DNA of 64,000 bases, taken from the NCBI RefSeq assembly GCF_003946655.1, contig NZ_RHOV01000003.1:1-64000 (forward strand), read 5' to 3'. The DNA comes from Lapidilactobacillus achengensis. GTDB taxonomy: Bacteria > Bacillota > Bacilli > Lactobacillales > Lactobacillaceae. Both the position numbers and the translations under genes were made by a program. Shown one piece after another: positions 10,251 to 20,900 of the stretch. A model generated the notes under the pieces. That model made no database searches. It was not told the DNA's origin and worked only from the letters and a program-made list of their open reading frames with translations. Each line of letters starts with the position of its first letter. Position 1 is the stretch's first letter.

Positions 10251-13200
10251 GTTGATCGACTCCTTTATTTTTCAGTAAAACTGTTTTTTGCACTGCTTCG
10301 AGAAATTTGATGAGATCCGCCACCCACTTAGCCGCTGGTGGTAACGGTCGGTCTAGTTGAATCGTGATTTGATAGCACTTGGTCTCCGTGATTTTAACAT
10401 CCACATGGTAATTCAAGACCGCGAACGTGGCGAATAGTTCCTCACCATTTAACCGCTTGGTCCCCGCTGGACTAAAGGTCACGATGACTTTGCGACCATC
10501 TTGTTTGATCGTTTGCAGCAACAACCGATCGGACAGCATTTTCAAATGACCGATCAGCAATAAGTTGGCCACTGGCTCCGGATAATCACCGAACCGGTCA
10601 ATCAAGTCAGCTTGGATCTCCGCTAATTCGTCGGTTGACTCCACCTGACGGATCCGCTTATACAGCTCGATCTTCTGCCGGCTATCTTCAACATAATCCT
10701 CAGGCAGATAGGCTTCCACATCCAAAACCAGTTCCGCATCTGTCTGCGGCGCAGTCGGTTGATGTTGGCGTTGCCGCACCGCCGCGTTCAACATTTGCGA
10801 ATAAAGATCGAAGCCGACCGAATTGATGAACCCATGTTGCTGCTTGCCTAACAAATTACCGGCGCCACGAATTGACAAGTCGCGCATCGCGATTTTGAAG
10901 CCGGAGCCCAATTCAGTAAAGTCCTTGATTGCCTGCAAGCGTTTCTCCCCAATCTCGGTCAAAACCTTGTTCTGTTGATACATAAAATACGCGTAGGCAA
11001 TCCGGCTGGAACGGCCTACTCGCCCGCGCAATTGATATAGCTGTGATAAGCCATAACGATCCGCGTTCTCCACAATCAAAGTATTGGCATTGGGCATATC
11101 GACGCCAGTTTCAATAATCGTGGTTGTTACTAGAATATCATAATCACCGTTGATAAAGTTATAAATGACGTTTTCCAATTGATTTTCAGTCATTTGCCCA
11201 TGAGCGAAGGCGATCGTCGCTTCCGGGACTAAGGCTTGCAGTTGATCAACCGTCCGCTCAATGTCATCCACCCGATTGTGCAAATAGAAAACCTGCCCGT
11301 TGCGTTCGATTTCCCGCTGGATCGCCTCACGAATCGCCCCGGCGTTTTGTTCCATCACATAGGTCTGAATCGGATAGCGATTGGTTGGCGGCGTTTCGAT
11401 CACCGATAGATCACGCACGCCCAACATCGACATATGCAACGTCCGCGGGATCGGCGTGGCCGTCAGTGTTAAAACATCCACCGACGCCTTCAACTGCTTC
11501 AGCTTCTCCTTGTGTTTGACGCCAAAGCGCTGTTCTTCGTCAATGATCAACAGTCCCAAGTCAGCAAAGCGGACATCTTGTGACAAGATCCGATGGGTGC
11601 CCACAACAATATCGATTTGACCATTCTTCAACTGCTTGATCGTTTCACGATTTTCTGCCGCGGTTTGGAAGCGGGACATCATCGCCACTCTGATTGGGAA
11701 ATCGGTAAACCGATCCTTCATCGTGTCGAAATGTTGCTGCGCCAAAATCGTTGTCGGCACTAGAAAGGCCACTTGTTTGTTACTCATGACCGCCTTAAAG
11801 GCCGCGCGCAACGCGACCTCTGTTTTACCAAAACCCACATCGCCGACTAGAAGCCGATCCATTGGTTGCGCCCGCTCCATGTCGGCCTTGACCTCCGCCG
11901 TACTCCGTAATTGATCGGCCGTTTCCACATAAGGAAACTCCGATTCAAACTGCTGCTGCAAATCATCATCCGCAGCAAAAGCAAACCCCTTTTCCGCTTG
12001 GCGCTGCGCATACAACTGGATCAAGTCATCCGCGATATCCTCGATCCGACTGGCCACCTTCTGCTTAGTTTTCTGCCACTCGCTACCACCAAGCCGGTTG
12101 ATCCGCGGTTCCTTACCTTCAGCCGACACATATTTGCTAACTAAATTCAGCTGATCGACGGGAATGAAGAGCTTCGCGTTATCTTGGTAAGCAATCGATA
12201 AATAATCACGATGAACCCCATCCACGGTCATGGTTTGCATGCCCTCAAACCGACCGATCCCGTGATTGACGTGAACCACGTAATCGCCAGGCTTCAGCTC
12301 GTTGTAACTCCGAAGTCGCTCGGCGTTGGCCATTGTCTGACGACGCGGTGGGGTCTTCTTCTTGATGCGATTGAACAGCTCCCGCTCCGTGAGCACCACG
12401 AGATTTGCGTCTGGCACCTCAAATCCATTTCGCAAACTGCCGGCGATCAATTGCAGTGCCTGGGGCTGGATCTGGTCCTGCTCGGTCAAAGCGATCTGAA
12501 CTTCAAAATCAGCGAAGGTTTGTTGCAAGCGAATGCGGCGGCCAGCCTCGGGAATCAAGACCAGCACAGTCCGCAGTTGCTTATGCCACCGATCCATTTC
12601 GGTTTTGATCAGGGGCATTTGACTGAAGAACTGCTGGACCGTGCGGATCTGGACCTGCTCGATCCGTTCAAAGCGCAGACTGCCTAGCCCTTTTTGAAAC
12701 AGGGCCAAGTGGAGCTGGCGTTGTTGGAGCTGCCGGTTGACCTCACGGAAATCTGGGCGAAACTGCTGGTCGGGCAATAAATGCTGCAAGGCCAGCTGAT
12801 CCGTTTGCCAACTGGCTAATTCCGCGTCCATCGCATCGGTTTTCTCCAGTAACCGGGCATAGTCGTCAAAGACCACAAAGCCGGTTGTCGCCAAGTAAGC
12901 GCTGATGGTCGTGGTCTCTTTATATAGGAAGTCGACGAACAGGCCCGCATTCTCCGGCAAAATGCCTTCATTGAACTGCGCGATTGTCGGCGCGAAATGC
13001 TCCGTTAAGGCGGCTCGTTCCTTCTTTTTATTCTTCGGTAATGCCGCAGTGGCCTGAGTGACCGCCTGGGCCAAGGCGCGCCCGGTAGCTTGGCAGGTCG
13101 CTTGATCGGCCAGCAGATCTGTCGCTGGCAAAACCGTCAGCTCGCTTAGATTCTCGATACTGCGCTGACTGGCACTGTCGAAATAACGAATGCCATCAAT

Positions 13201-13794
13201 TGTGTCGCCAAACAACTCCAGCCGGACCGGATCCGCGGCCATCAACGGGTAAATATCGATAATGTCCCCGCGGATCGCGAACTCCCCAGGATTGGCGACC
13301 AACTTCTCCCGCCGATAACCCATCAGTACCAATTGCTCCGGTAGTTGGGTCAGATCTAAATCCTCATCTTGGCGCAAGACCAATTTCGCCGCCGCAAAAG
13401 TTGCTGGCACAGGCAACTGATAGCGAGCCCCCGCCACCGACGTCACCACGATTCCCGGCCGCTGGCTCAACAAAAAAGCCAAGGCCTCGATCCGCAAGCT
13501 TTGAAACTCCGGCGAACTTGTCGCCCCCTGCGCAGCGATAACTTCCTCAACAGGAAAATAATAGACCTGATCGTCCCCCAATAAGGCGGTCAGATCATCG
13601 ACAAATTGATTGGCGTGAAACCCATTATCGGTCACAAACAAAACCGGCGCTTGCTGGCTACGAACCATTGCCGCCAAATAAACAGCTTCCGCCGAGCCAT
13701 TAAGACCGGTCACCAAGCGACGTTTTGGCGCGGCCCAATCGGTGAAATGCGTCGCCATTTTCGTTTGAGTTTGGAAATAATCGATCAGATCCAC
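10240..13794 (-). CDS. mfd: Transcription-repair coupling factor
   Basis: DNA translocase that removes stalled RNA polymerase and recruits UvrA. The 1184-residue protein shows the UvrB-like N-terminal region, the RNA polymerase interaction (CarD-like) domain around 490-560 ([20 protein letters not shown]), helicase motif [10 protein letters not shown], the DEEQ box ([17 protein letters not shown]), [12 protein letters not shown], and the QLRGRVGRS motif VI, then a C-terminal TRCF domain. The start is a GTG with AAAGGAGG 9 nt upstream. It follows pth by 66 bp as in other Bacilli. Confidence 0.97.
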   Translation of the reverse strand: MDLIDYFQTQTKMATHFTDWAAPKRRLVTGLNGSAEAVYLAAMVRSQQAPVLFVTDNGFHANQFVDDLTALLGDDQVYYFPVEEVIAAQGATSSPEFQSLRIEALAFLLSQRPGIVVTSVAGARYQLPVPATFAAAKLVLRQDEDLDLTQLPEQLVLMGYRREKLVANPGEFAIRGDIIDIYPLMAADPVRLELFGDTIDGIRYFDSASQRSIENLSELTVLPATDLLADQATCQATGRALAQAVTQATAALPKNKKKERAALTEHFAPTIAQFNEGILPENAGLFVDFLYKETTTISAYLATTGFVVFDDYARLLEKTDAMDAELASWQTDQLALQHLLPDQQFRPDFREVNRQLQQRQLHLALFQKGLGSLRFERIEQVQIRTVQQFFSQMPLIKTEMDRWHKQLRTVLVLIPEAGRRIRLQQTFADFEVQIALTEQDQIQPQALQLIAGSLRNGFEVPDANLVVLTERELFNRIKKKTPPRRQTMANAERLRSYNELKPGDYVVHVNHGIGRFEGMQTMTVDGVHRDYLSIAYQDNAKLFIPVDQLNLVSKYVSAEGKEPRINRLGGSEWQKTKQKVASRIEDIADDLIQLYAQRQAEKGFAFAADDDLQQQFESEFPYVETADQLRSTAEVKADMERAQPMDRLLVGDVGFGKTEVALRAAFKAVMSNKQVAFLVPTTILAQQHFDTMKDRFTDFPIRVAMMSRFQTAAENRETIKQLKNGQIDIVVGTHRILSQDVRFADLGLLIIDEEQRFGVKHKEKLKQLKASVDVLTLTATPIPRTLHMSMLGVRDLSVIETPPTNRYPIQTYVMEQNAGAIREAIQREIERNGQVFYLHNRVDDIERTVDQLQALVPEATIAFAHGQMTENQLENVIYNFINGDYDILVTTTIIETGVDMPNANTLIVENADRYGLSQLYQLRGRVGRSSRIAYAYFMYQQNKVLTEIGEKRLQAIKDFTELGSGFKIAMRDLSIRGAGNLLGKQQHGFINSVGFDLYSQMLNAAVRQRQHQPTAPQTDAELVLDVEAYLPEDYVEDSRQKIELYKRIRQVESTDELAEIQADLIDRFGDYPEPVANLLLIGHLKMLSDRLLLQTIKQDGRKVIVTFSPAGTKRLNGEELFATFAVLNYHVDVKITETKCYQITIQLDRPLPPAAKWVADLIKFLEAVQKTVLLKNKGVDQHAS

Positions 13795-13860
13795 AAATGA
13801 CTGCCTCCTTTGTGGTTTACCAGTAGAAATCCATCAGCGGCCAGGCTAATTTCCGGCCGC

Positions 13861-14421
13861 CTAATTAAATTCGTTCATCAACGCCGCAAAGTCAACATCA
13901 TCCACACTCCATTTGCTAAGCGCGGTGGTGGCGCGATCCATCGTTTGTTCAATCGCGATCCGTTCATCCCCGGTGAAAGGCGACAAAACCCAATCAACCA
14001 CTTTCTGCCGCTGGGGATGTTGGATCCCGATCTTGACCCGGTTGAAATGATCAGTTCCCAAAGCGCTGATAATACTCTTGATCCCGTTGTGCCCACCGGA
14101 AGCACCATGGGTCCGTAAACGTAGCTTGGCCAAGGCCAAATCAAGATCATCCTGGATCACCGCAATTTCCTCGGGATAAAACTGATAATATTGGGCCAAT
14201 TGACCAACCGCCCGACCTGAATCATTCATATAAGTTAGCGGTTTGACCAGCATGATCTTTTCCGAACCAACCTTCAAGGTGCCCGTTAACGCCGAGAATT
14301 CATTCTTGCTAACTGATACCTGCAACGCTTGCGCCAACTGATCCAGCGTATCGAAACCAACATTGTGCTTGGTGTGGGCGTACTTACTACCTGGGTTGCC
14401 TAACCCAACGATCATTTTCAT
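13861..14421 (-). CDS. pth: Peptidyl-tRNA hydrolase
   Basis: Recycles peptidyl-tRNA released from ribosomes. The 186-residue protein has the N-terminal GLGNPGSKYAHTKHNVGFD signature with catalytic His19, the LTYMNDSG substrate loop and the QDDLDL catalytic Asp, then HNGIKSI and RVKIGI. Start ATG with GAGGTAGAG upstream. It is the first gene of the pth-mfd-rqcP-divIC group. Confidence 0.96.
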   Translation of the reverse strand: MKMIVGLGNPGSKYAHTKHNVGFDTLDQLAQALQVSVSKNEFSALTGTLKVGSEKIMLVKPLTYMNDSGRAVGQLAQYYQFYPEEIAVIQDDLDLALAKLRLRTHGASGGHNGIKSIISALGTDHFNRVKIGIQHPQRQKVVDWVLSPFTGDERIAIEQTMDRATTALSKWSVDDVDFAALMNEFN

Positions 14422-14552
14422 ATTTCTCTACCTCGTCTTTCATGTTGATGACGGCCGCTGTGATCACTAACCACAAATAACCACTGCAATGATCCAGTGG
14501 CCACATCACAAAAAGCTGGCGTTTTTTAGGCAAACCCCAGTTCCGTAACAAA

Positions 14553-14558
14553 ATTATA
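14553..14558 (-). promoter_or_regulatory. Extended -10 promoter for the pth operon
   Basis: On the minus strand TGCTATAAT is an extended -10 element; no good -35 is present. It lies about 130 bp upstream of pth. A repeat element (14580-14702) begins 22 bp further upstream, so the repeat is adjacent to the promoter's upstream side. The intervening leader has short hairpin-forming sequence (CCACTG/CAGTGG). Confidence 0.6.
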
Positions 14559-14579
14559 GCACAACTCGCCCACAAAAAC

Positions 14580-14702
14580 AGAGTGCGGAACGCAACGGGT
14601 TGACTTTGAGCATTAACCTAGCCAGAGTTTTGGAGGCTGGTCTTTGCCTCCGGAAGTCTGGCGTAGTTAAGCGGAAAAGTCAGTTGCGTGCATCACGTTT
14701 CA
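14580..14702 (+). repeat. Family A near-palindromic repeat, copy A1
   Basis: A 123-bp element running from AGAGTG to ATCACGTTTCA. The two halves pair: GGTTGACTTT with AAAAGTCAGTTGC, then TTAAC with GTTAA, GCCAGA with TCTGGC and GGAGGC with GCCTCC around a short apical loop. The conserved inner motif GAGCATTAACCTAGC faces GCGTAGTTAAGCG. The outer-stem sequence differs from all other copies yet remains complementary. Confidence 0.9.
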
Positions 14703-14707
14703 ATAAC

Positions 14708-15489
14708 AGAGTGCGAGCCACCCCGGGTAGCTTCTGAGCATTAGCCTAGCAAAGATTTTGGAGGCGGAACTTGATTAATGTAGCTTGTCCGCAGCTTGCG
14801 CTGCGAAATTCGGGGTGAGCTCGCTGTGGGCGTCACTTTGAGCTTCGCAAAGCCCGCGAATCTCAAAGCTGAGCCTTATTCTAAGCGGCAAAGCCGCTAA
14901 GAATAACGACACGGCGATCTCACCCCGAATTTCTCCGCTCCAGCCGCTCAACGTTATAACAGCCGTTTGAGCACTCACGCCATCCGGCAGGCTATGGCCA
15001 ATTGATGAGGAGCCACGCAATTGACGACCGTGGTTAGTGGTCACCAGCTTTAAATTGGCGACACCAGGGCAGTCTGTCTGATGAACTGGGGCAGGTTCTT
15101 GATGAAGCAACCGAATCGGTCGATTTCACCAATGATTGTCTATGAAGCAGGTAAAGATGTTCAACCAACGCAACCTGTACCAACCAGCTGATCCTAATCA
15201 GTTGGCATTGCCGTACCACCTTAAAGTGGGCCATCGTTTTGACCTCTAGCTTGCAAAACTACTTCGCCAAACCCTTCGCCTTGATTGCAGAAAGGCTCAA
15301 TTCTGCCTAGCAACCAGATAGGCAGGTTAACAAGTTTCAGCACCACGATCCGCTCCAGCCGCTCAAGTTTTTGACAGTCGTTTGAGCGTTCGCGCCAACT
15401 GGCAAAGTTATGGTCAATTGCTGAGGAGCCACGCAATTGACGATCGTGGTTAGTGGTTACAATCTTCAAATTGGTGACACCAGCACAGC
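14708..15489 (+). repeat. Family B composite structured repeat, copy B1
   Basis: Non-coding element of about 780 bp. It begins with the 5' half of family A (AGAGTG through GAGCATTAGCCTAGC), then enters a multi-hairpin domain. Its outer stem pairs GCGAAATTCGGGGTGAG with CTCACCCCGAATTTC. Inside are hairpins at about 14834-14867 (TTTGAG/CTCAAA) and 14876-14906 (TTATTCT/AGAATAA). The 3' module around 14935-15080 (CCGCTCAACG, GTTTGAGC, CAATTGAC, GTGGTTAGTGGTCAC) is partly duplicated at 15350-15485. Most of the length is closely similar to the minus-strand copy at 40809-41646. Open frames here are short and not protein-like. Confidence 0.88.
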
Positions 15490-16990
<1,501 letters not shown>

Positions 16991-17030
16991 TCTCTTCGCG
17001 TTAGAAACTTGCGCTTATATTGCAATATCG

Positions 17031-17070
17031 GGCTGAATCAAAACTTTAATGTTTTGGTTCAGCCTTTATT
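17031..17070 (+). terminator. Terminator after ldh
   Basis: Stem GGCTGAATCAAAAC and GTTTTGGTTCAGCC with a 6-nt loop, followed by TTTATT. The remainder of the 316-bp gap to the next gene carries a candidate -10 (TACAAT, 17262-17267) for the transpeptidase gene and nothing else recognisable. Confidence 0.88.
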
Positions 17071-17306
17071 CGTCTGAACATCGTTTTTACTGAAACGAAG
17101 AAAGCAATGGTTCAAATCGAACCTTTACAAATATATTACATGTGTTACAATCTCGTTATAGACCATTGTAACTCTGATGTGGCGCCCTTTCGCACCGCTT
17201 TCGACAGTAGACATAATGTCGTCGGGAAGCAGGAATATTAGGGTGTCGCCGAAAAAGCTGTTACAATAGACTTATCACAAGTAAACGAAAAAGCAGGTGT
17301 TTTTTG

Positions 17307-18683
17307 ATGCGAAAGAAAAGCAAAATCATCCTAGCGGCTGCGGGTTTCGGTCTTGTTTTGCTTTTTGGTGGGCTTTACATCCACCATGGGGTTTACTATC
17401 AGGACCACTTCCTTCCTAAAACGGAAGTGGAAAATGTCAATATCAGTAAATTGACTTACGCTGAGGCCAAGCAAAAGTTGACCGACGAATTGCAAAATTC
17501 TCAATATCAACTACTCGATGATAAGAAAGAATTGGCGACGATCAGCGGCAAAGAATTGGGATTGACCCAGCAAACCGGCACCACTTTAAAGAAGATCATG
17601 GCCCAGCAGAATCCATGGGGGCTGAGTTCTAAAGTCCAAGCTGGGACAGACCAAACGAATAATAATGTCACTTTCAGTACGGCCAATCTTCAGGCGTTCG
17701 TCAATAAGACCACCCAATCCCTGAACCAGAATCGCTCGGTGACCAAGAACGCGACCCTGATCAAAACCGATAACGGGTTCAAGATCAAGGCGGAAGTTCA
17801 AGGTAATCAAATCGACGCCGAAAAACTGATGAGCTCGATGAAAACCGCCATCAGTAAGGGGCAACGTCAGATCCAGGTCAGCAGTGTTTACATCAAGCCG
17901 GCCATCACCAAGAGCTCCAGCCAGATGCAAACAGCGCTCAGACAAGTAGCTAAGATCGAAAAGGTCTCCGGCACTTATACGATTGCTGGGCAGACAGAGA
18001 AGATCACCTCGAGCATGATCCGTGCTTGGTTGACCTATCAGAATGGGCAACCAACCTTAGATCAGACCGCCGTCGGTAATTATCTCAGGGAATTAAATAG
18101 CAAGTATGCTACCTATAATAAGACGCGACGCTTCCAGTCAACTAAGCGGGGGATTGTTTCAGTTCCTGCAGGTATCTATGGTTGGAGTATCAACGTCAGC
18201 GCTGAGACCGCTAATTTGACCAGCGTGGTATTAGCTGGGAAAGACTTTACGCGGACACCAACGATCCAAGGGAGTGGCTACTCTAAAGATGGCACAGATA
18301 TTGGCAATACGTATGTCGAAGTTGATAAAGTCAACCAACACATGTATGTCTATATCAATGGTGCCTTGAAGGTCAGCACAGATATCGTCACGGGTCAGCC
18401 CGGTCAGGATACTCCAGTCGGCGTCTGGTCCGTTTGGGCCAAGGAACGGAACTCAACCCTTAAAGGGAAGAATAATGATGGCAGCAGTTACGCCTCACCC
18501 GTTAGTTATTGGATGCCGATCGATACCACCGGCGTTGGGATCCACGATTCTTCTTGGCAACCGAAGTATGGTGGCGACTGGTACAAGACCCATGGCTCCC
18601 ATGGCTGTATCAACACACCGCCCAAGATCATGGCGCAAGTCTTTGAACTGGTTCCTAAGGGAACAGCCGTCATCGTTTTCTAA
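17307..18683 (+). CDS. L,D-transpeptidase (YkuD) with PG-binding domain
   Basis: Membrane-anchored cell-wall enzyme. The N-terminus has a single transmembrane anchor (about 5-25); residues about 40-300 carry a VanW/PG4-type region (VENVNISKLTYAEAKQKL); the last 130 residues are a YkuD catalytic domain with GIHDSSW and HGSHGCIN, Cys434 being the expected nucleophile. Such enzymes make 3-3 crosslinks or attach ligands to peptidoglycan; which applies here cannot be told. The usual SHGCIR motif reads SHGCIN. ATG 17307 is preferred over the TTG one codon upstream; the ribosome site is poor (GCAGGTG). Monocistronic with its own terminator. Confidence 0.92.
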   Translation: MRKKSKIILAAAGFGLVLLFGGLYIHHGVYYQDHFLPKTEVENVNISKLTYAEAKQKLTDELQNSQYQLLDDKKELATISGKELGLTQQTGTTLKKIMAQQNPWGLSSKVQAGTDQTNNNVTFSTANLQAFVNKTTQSLNQNRSVTKNATLIKTDNGFKIKAEVQGNQIDAEKLMSSMKTAISKGQRQIQVSSVYIKPAITKSSSQMQTALRQVAKIEKVSGTYTIAGQTEKITSSMIRAWLTYQNGQPTLDQTAVGNYLRELNSKYATYNKTRRFQSTKRGIVSVPAGIYGWSINVSAETANLTSVVLAGKDFTRTPTIQGSGYSKDGTDIGNTYVEVDKVNQHMYVYINGALKVSTDIVTGQPGQDTPVGVWSVWAKERNSTLKGKNNDGSSYASPVSYWMPIDTTGVGIHDSSWQPKYGGDWYKTHGSHGCINTPPKIMAQVFELVPKGTAVIVF

Positions 18684-18702
18684 ATCAATTTCATGACCAA
18701 TG

Positions 18703-18748
18703 AAAAAAAGTGTTTATCACCTGTGAGGACAGTGATAAACACTTTTTT
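18703..18748 (+). terminator. Terminator after the L,D-transpeptidase
   Basis: Stem AAAAAAGTGTTTATCAC and GTGATAAACACTTTTTT with an 11-nt loop; symmetrical A and T runs make it bidirectional. The next 210 bp to the small membrane gene hold nothing I can identify. Confidence 0.92.
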
Positions 18749-18961
18749 GTTGTGTCCGGATCTACCCGCAAAATAGTGGTGATCATTTCGATGGGCCACA
18801 ACCCCACCGCTAGAATCAGTTGCCACTTGATCGTTGAATCAGAATGGGAAAAGTTAGACGTTAGCTTGGAAGATCTAACAAATTACAGCCTAGCCGAGGA
18901 GCAAACCCGCTATTAGCTTCAGATTCTGTTCTACAAAAACATCCGCCTTATCCATACGGAC

Positions 18962-19123
18962 TTACATCGAAGGGATCAGTACGAATATTAACCAGATAAT
19001 AAATAGGAGCAAGGCTATCACGCTGAAGCTCGCTAGCCATATCATTATTTTGTTGCGTTTCTTAATGCCGATGGATAACAGCACAAGTGCAATCAAAAGG
19101 AACAGTGCCAAATATTTAACCAT
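18962..19123 (-). CDS. Small two-helix membrane protein (53 aa)
   Basis: A short frame beginning MVKYLALFLLIALVLLS encodes two hydrophobic helices (about 4-19 and 28-50) separated by a basic turn KKRNK, with a PSM end. AGAAAGG lies about 11 nt upstream of the ATG. It is not homologous to anything I recognise. The pattern (two clean helices, positive turn, ribosome site, standing in an otherwise empty spacer) supports a real small protein rather than chance. It lies 54 bp downstream of the O-methyltransferase stop on the same strand and may be co-transcribed. Confidence 0.6.
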   Translation of the reverse strand: MVKYLALFLLIALVLLSIGIKKRNKIMIWLASFSVIALLLFIIWLIFVLIPSM

Positions 19124-19177
19124 GAAAGCAACATACCTTTCTGCATACTTTTAATTGTTGCCGGTCTCTAAGTTATG

Positions 19178-19876
19178 TTAAGCGTGCTGTGATGTCGCCG
19201 CTTCGATCGAATCGCGCCAAGTAATTTGCAACAACCCATCGCCCAAGGGCAACATACTGACCAATAGTCGTGGATCTTGATAGACGCTGTCAAAAAGGCG
19301 ATTCAGATTCCGATGGATCCCCTTATTTCGATGACGGATCGTACTATCGGCGGCAAAAACACTGCCACCTTGGAGCACATCATCGATCAAGAGCGTGCCG
19401 GTTGGCGCTAATAAACGCAAAGCCTCCGGTAAGAACTTGATATACTGTGCCTTGGCCGCATCAAGAAAAATCAGTTGATAAGGCCCAGTCAGGGTTGGCA
19501 GCACCTCCGCAGCATCACCGATCAGCAACTCGATTTCTCGCTGATACCCCAATGTCGCCCAATTGGCTTGTGCCTGCTCATAGAAATTAGGAAAGCGGTC
19601 GATCGTGGTCACCTGCGCGCGCCGTTGACTGGCCTCAACAAAGAGCGCTGCGGAAAAACCGATGGCCGTTCCCACTTCCAAAATCCGCTGCGGTTGGCGT
19701 TGTTGAACGAGTTGATATAAATAAACCGCCGTTTCACGGGGCACGATTGGGATCCGCCTCGTGGTTGCTTCCTGCTCGATCCGTTCTAGTTGCGGACTCA
19801 GCGGCAAAGGCTGCATCCGCATAAATTTCAGTACGTCCGTCGCGATTACTGGTTGATCCATCATTTCATTACGCAT
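19178..19876 (-). CDS. SAM-dependent O-methyltransferase (COG4122)
   Basis: Class I methyltransferase of the caffeoyl-CoA/catechol O-methyltransferase type. The 232-residue protein has the SAM loop ILEVGTAIGFSAALF (about 80-94), the acidic residue after strand 2 (TTIDRFPNF) and IFLDAAKAQYIKFLPE, followed by LLIDDVLQGG, which together match the family. In Bacilli the homologue YrrM neighbours tRNA-modification genes and its role is debated; no such neighbours occur here. The start with GTGAGG 11 nt upstream is chosen. Divergently oriented from the CBS-ACT gene. Confidence 0.88.
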   Translation of the reverse strand: MRNEMMDQPVIATDVLKFMRMQPLPLSPQLERIEQEATTRRIPIVPRETAVYLYQLVQQRQPQRILEVGTAIGFSAALFVEASQRRAQVTTIDRFPNFYEQAQANWATLGYQREIELLIGDAAEVLPTLTGPYQLIFLDAAKAQYIKFLPEALRLLAPTGTLLIDDVLQGGSVFAADSTIRHRNKGIHRNLNRLFDSVYQDPRLLVSMLPLGDGLLQITWRDSIEAATSQHA

Positions 19877-19956
19877 ATTCTCATTTACCTCACATTTAAT
19901 TGTCCGTTAGTGGTATAATAAACTTCTCATATATTTTAAAATTTCTGTTTTTATGT

Positions 19957-19962
19957 TATGAT
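19957..19962 (+). promoter_or_regulatory. Extended -10 promoter for the CBS-ACT gene
   Basis: TGTTATGAT fits an extended -10 about 36 bp upstream of the ATG. A further TATAAT occurs at about 19915-19920 on the same strand. Confidence 0.5.
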
Positions 19963-19997
19963 TACAGCGATAAGTAGTTTGTTTGAGGAGGAGTCCC

Positions 19998-20666
19998 ATG
20001 TTAATCAAGACCTTAGTTTTGAAGAAAGATCAACTCACCACTGTTAAGGAGAATGCCACCTTAGAGGAAGCACTACAGATCCTCGAAGATTCTGGTTTCC
20101 GGTGCGTGCCGATTCTCGATGAAAGCGGCCGTATTTTCCGCGGGAATATTTATAAAATGCATATCTACCGCCATAAATCCCAAGGCGGCAATATGCAACT
20201 ACCTGTGACTTACTTACTCAAGAATGCCACGAAAACCATTGATATCGATTCACCTTTCTTTAAGGTCTTTTTCAATATCAAGGATTTGCCGTACATCGCG
20301 GTCTTGGACGAAAACCATAATTTCTATGGTATCCTAACCCACGCGAAATTACTAGGGATGTTATCAGAAGCATGGAATTTAAATATCGGCAGTTATGTTT
20401 TGACGATTATGTCGACGGGCCAACAAGGCGACCTCTTTGAAATGTCCAAGATCATTTCCAAGTATACTTCGATTGCCGGTATCCTAACCTTAGATGCGAA
20501 AAAAGGCACCTTTGTTCGGCGAACGTTGATCACCCTACCGGCAGGCCTCAAACCAAAGACCTTGGCTGAAATCGTTGATCGTTTGGAGCGCAAGCAATAT
20601 CGCGTCGTCGAAATCGATGACCTGCAAACTGGGGAAACGATCCGCAACGAGAAGAACGCGCTTTAG
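19998..20666 (+). CDS. cbpA: CBS-ACT domain protein, probable c-di-AMP receptor
   Basis: 222 residues with paired CBS motifs (about 5-135; VKENATLEEALQILEDSGFR and LPYIAVLDENHNFYGILTHA) followed by an ACT-like C-terminal domain (about 140-210). This architecture matches the CbpA family of c-di-AMP binding proteins known in Listeria and streptococci; the gene symbol rests on architecture, not on biochemical evidence. ATG 19998 has GAGGAG upstream. Monocistronic, with its own promoter and terminator. In other Firmicutes such proteins link c-di-AMP to potassium or (p)ppGpp signalling. Confidence 0.8.
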   Translation: MLIKTLVLKKDQLTTVKENATLEEALQILEDSGFRCVPILDESGRIFRGNIYKMHIYRHKSQGGNMQLPVTYLLKNATKTIDIDSPFFKVFFNIKDLPYIAVLDENHNFYGILTHAKLLGMLSEAWNLNIGSYVLTIMSTGQQGDLFEMSKIISKYTSIAGILTLDAKKGTFVRRTLITLPAGLKPKTLAEIVDRLERKQYRVVEIDDLQTGETIRNEKNAL

Positions 20667-20703
20667 CCACTTGTCGCTGGAAAACAATATCAACACTCAT
20701 ACA

Positions 20704-20739
20704 AACGAGTCTCGTGCAAATCCGCAAGGCTCGTTTTTT
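20704..20739 (+). terminator. Terminator after the CBS-ACT gene
   Basis: Stem ACGAGTCT and AGGCTCGT followed by TTTTTT. Confidence 0.8.
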
Positions 20740-20900
20740 GATATCGTCACTAGAAGAAGCTCCCCGCAAACGGACACCTGGATTTTCTGGTAACATTATT
20801 TGTTACCTTCTGAATAAGACCTTTCAATCAGATAAACGATGTGCTATACTTATGTTGCATTTGTATTACAAATATTTCAAAAGCATTACGGGAGGGCATA

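Noticed and set aside
14775-15110. Open frames of about 100 codons in the B repeats (also at 23542-23862 and 41329-41604) with similar translations
   Set aside because: The similarity follows from the repeated DNA; the frames run through inverted stems, lack ribosome sites and are broken or shifted in the other copies.
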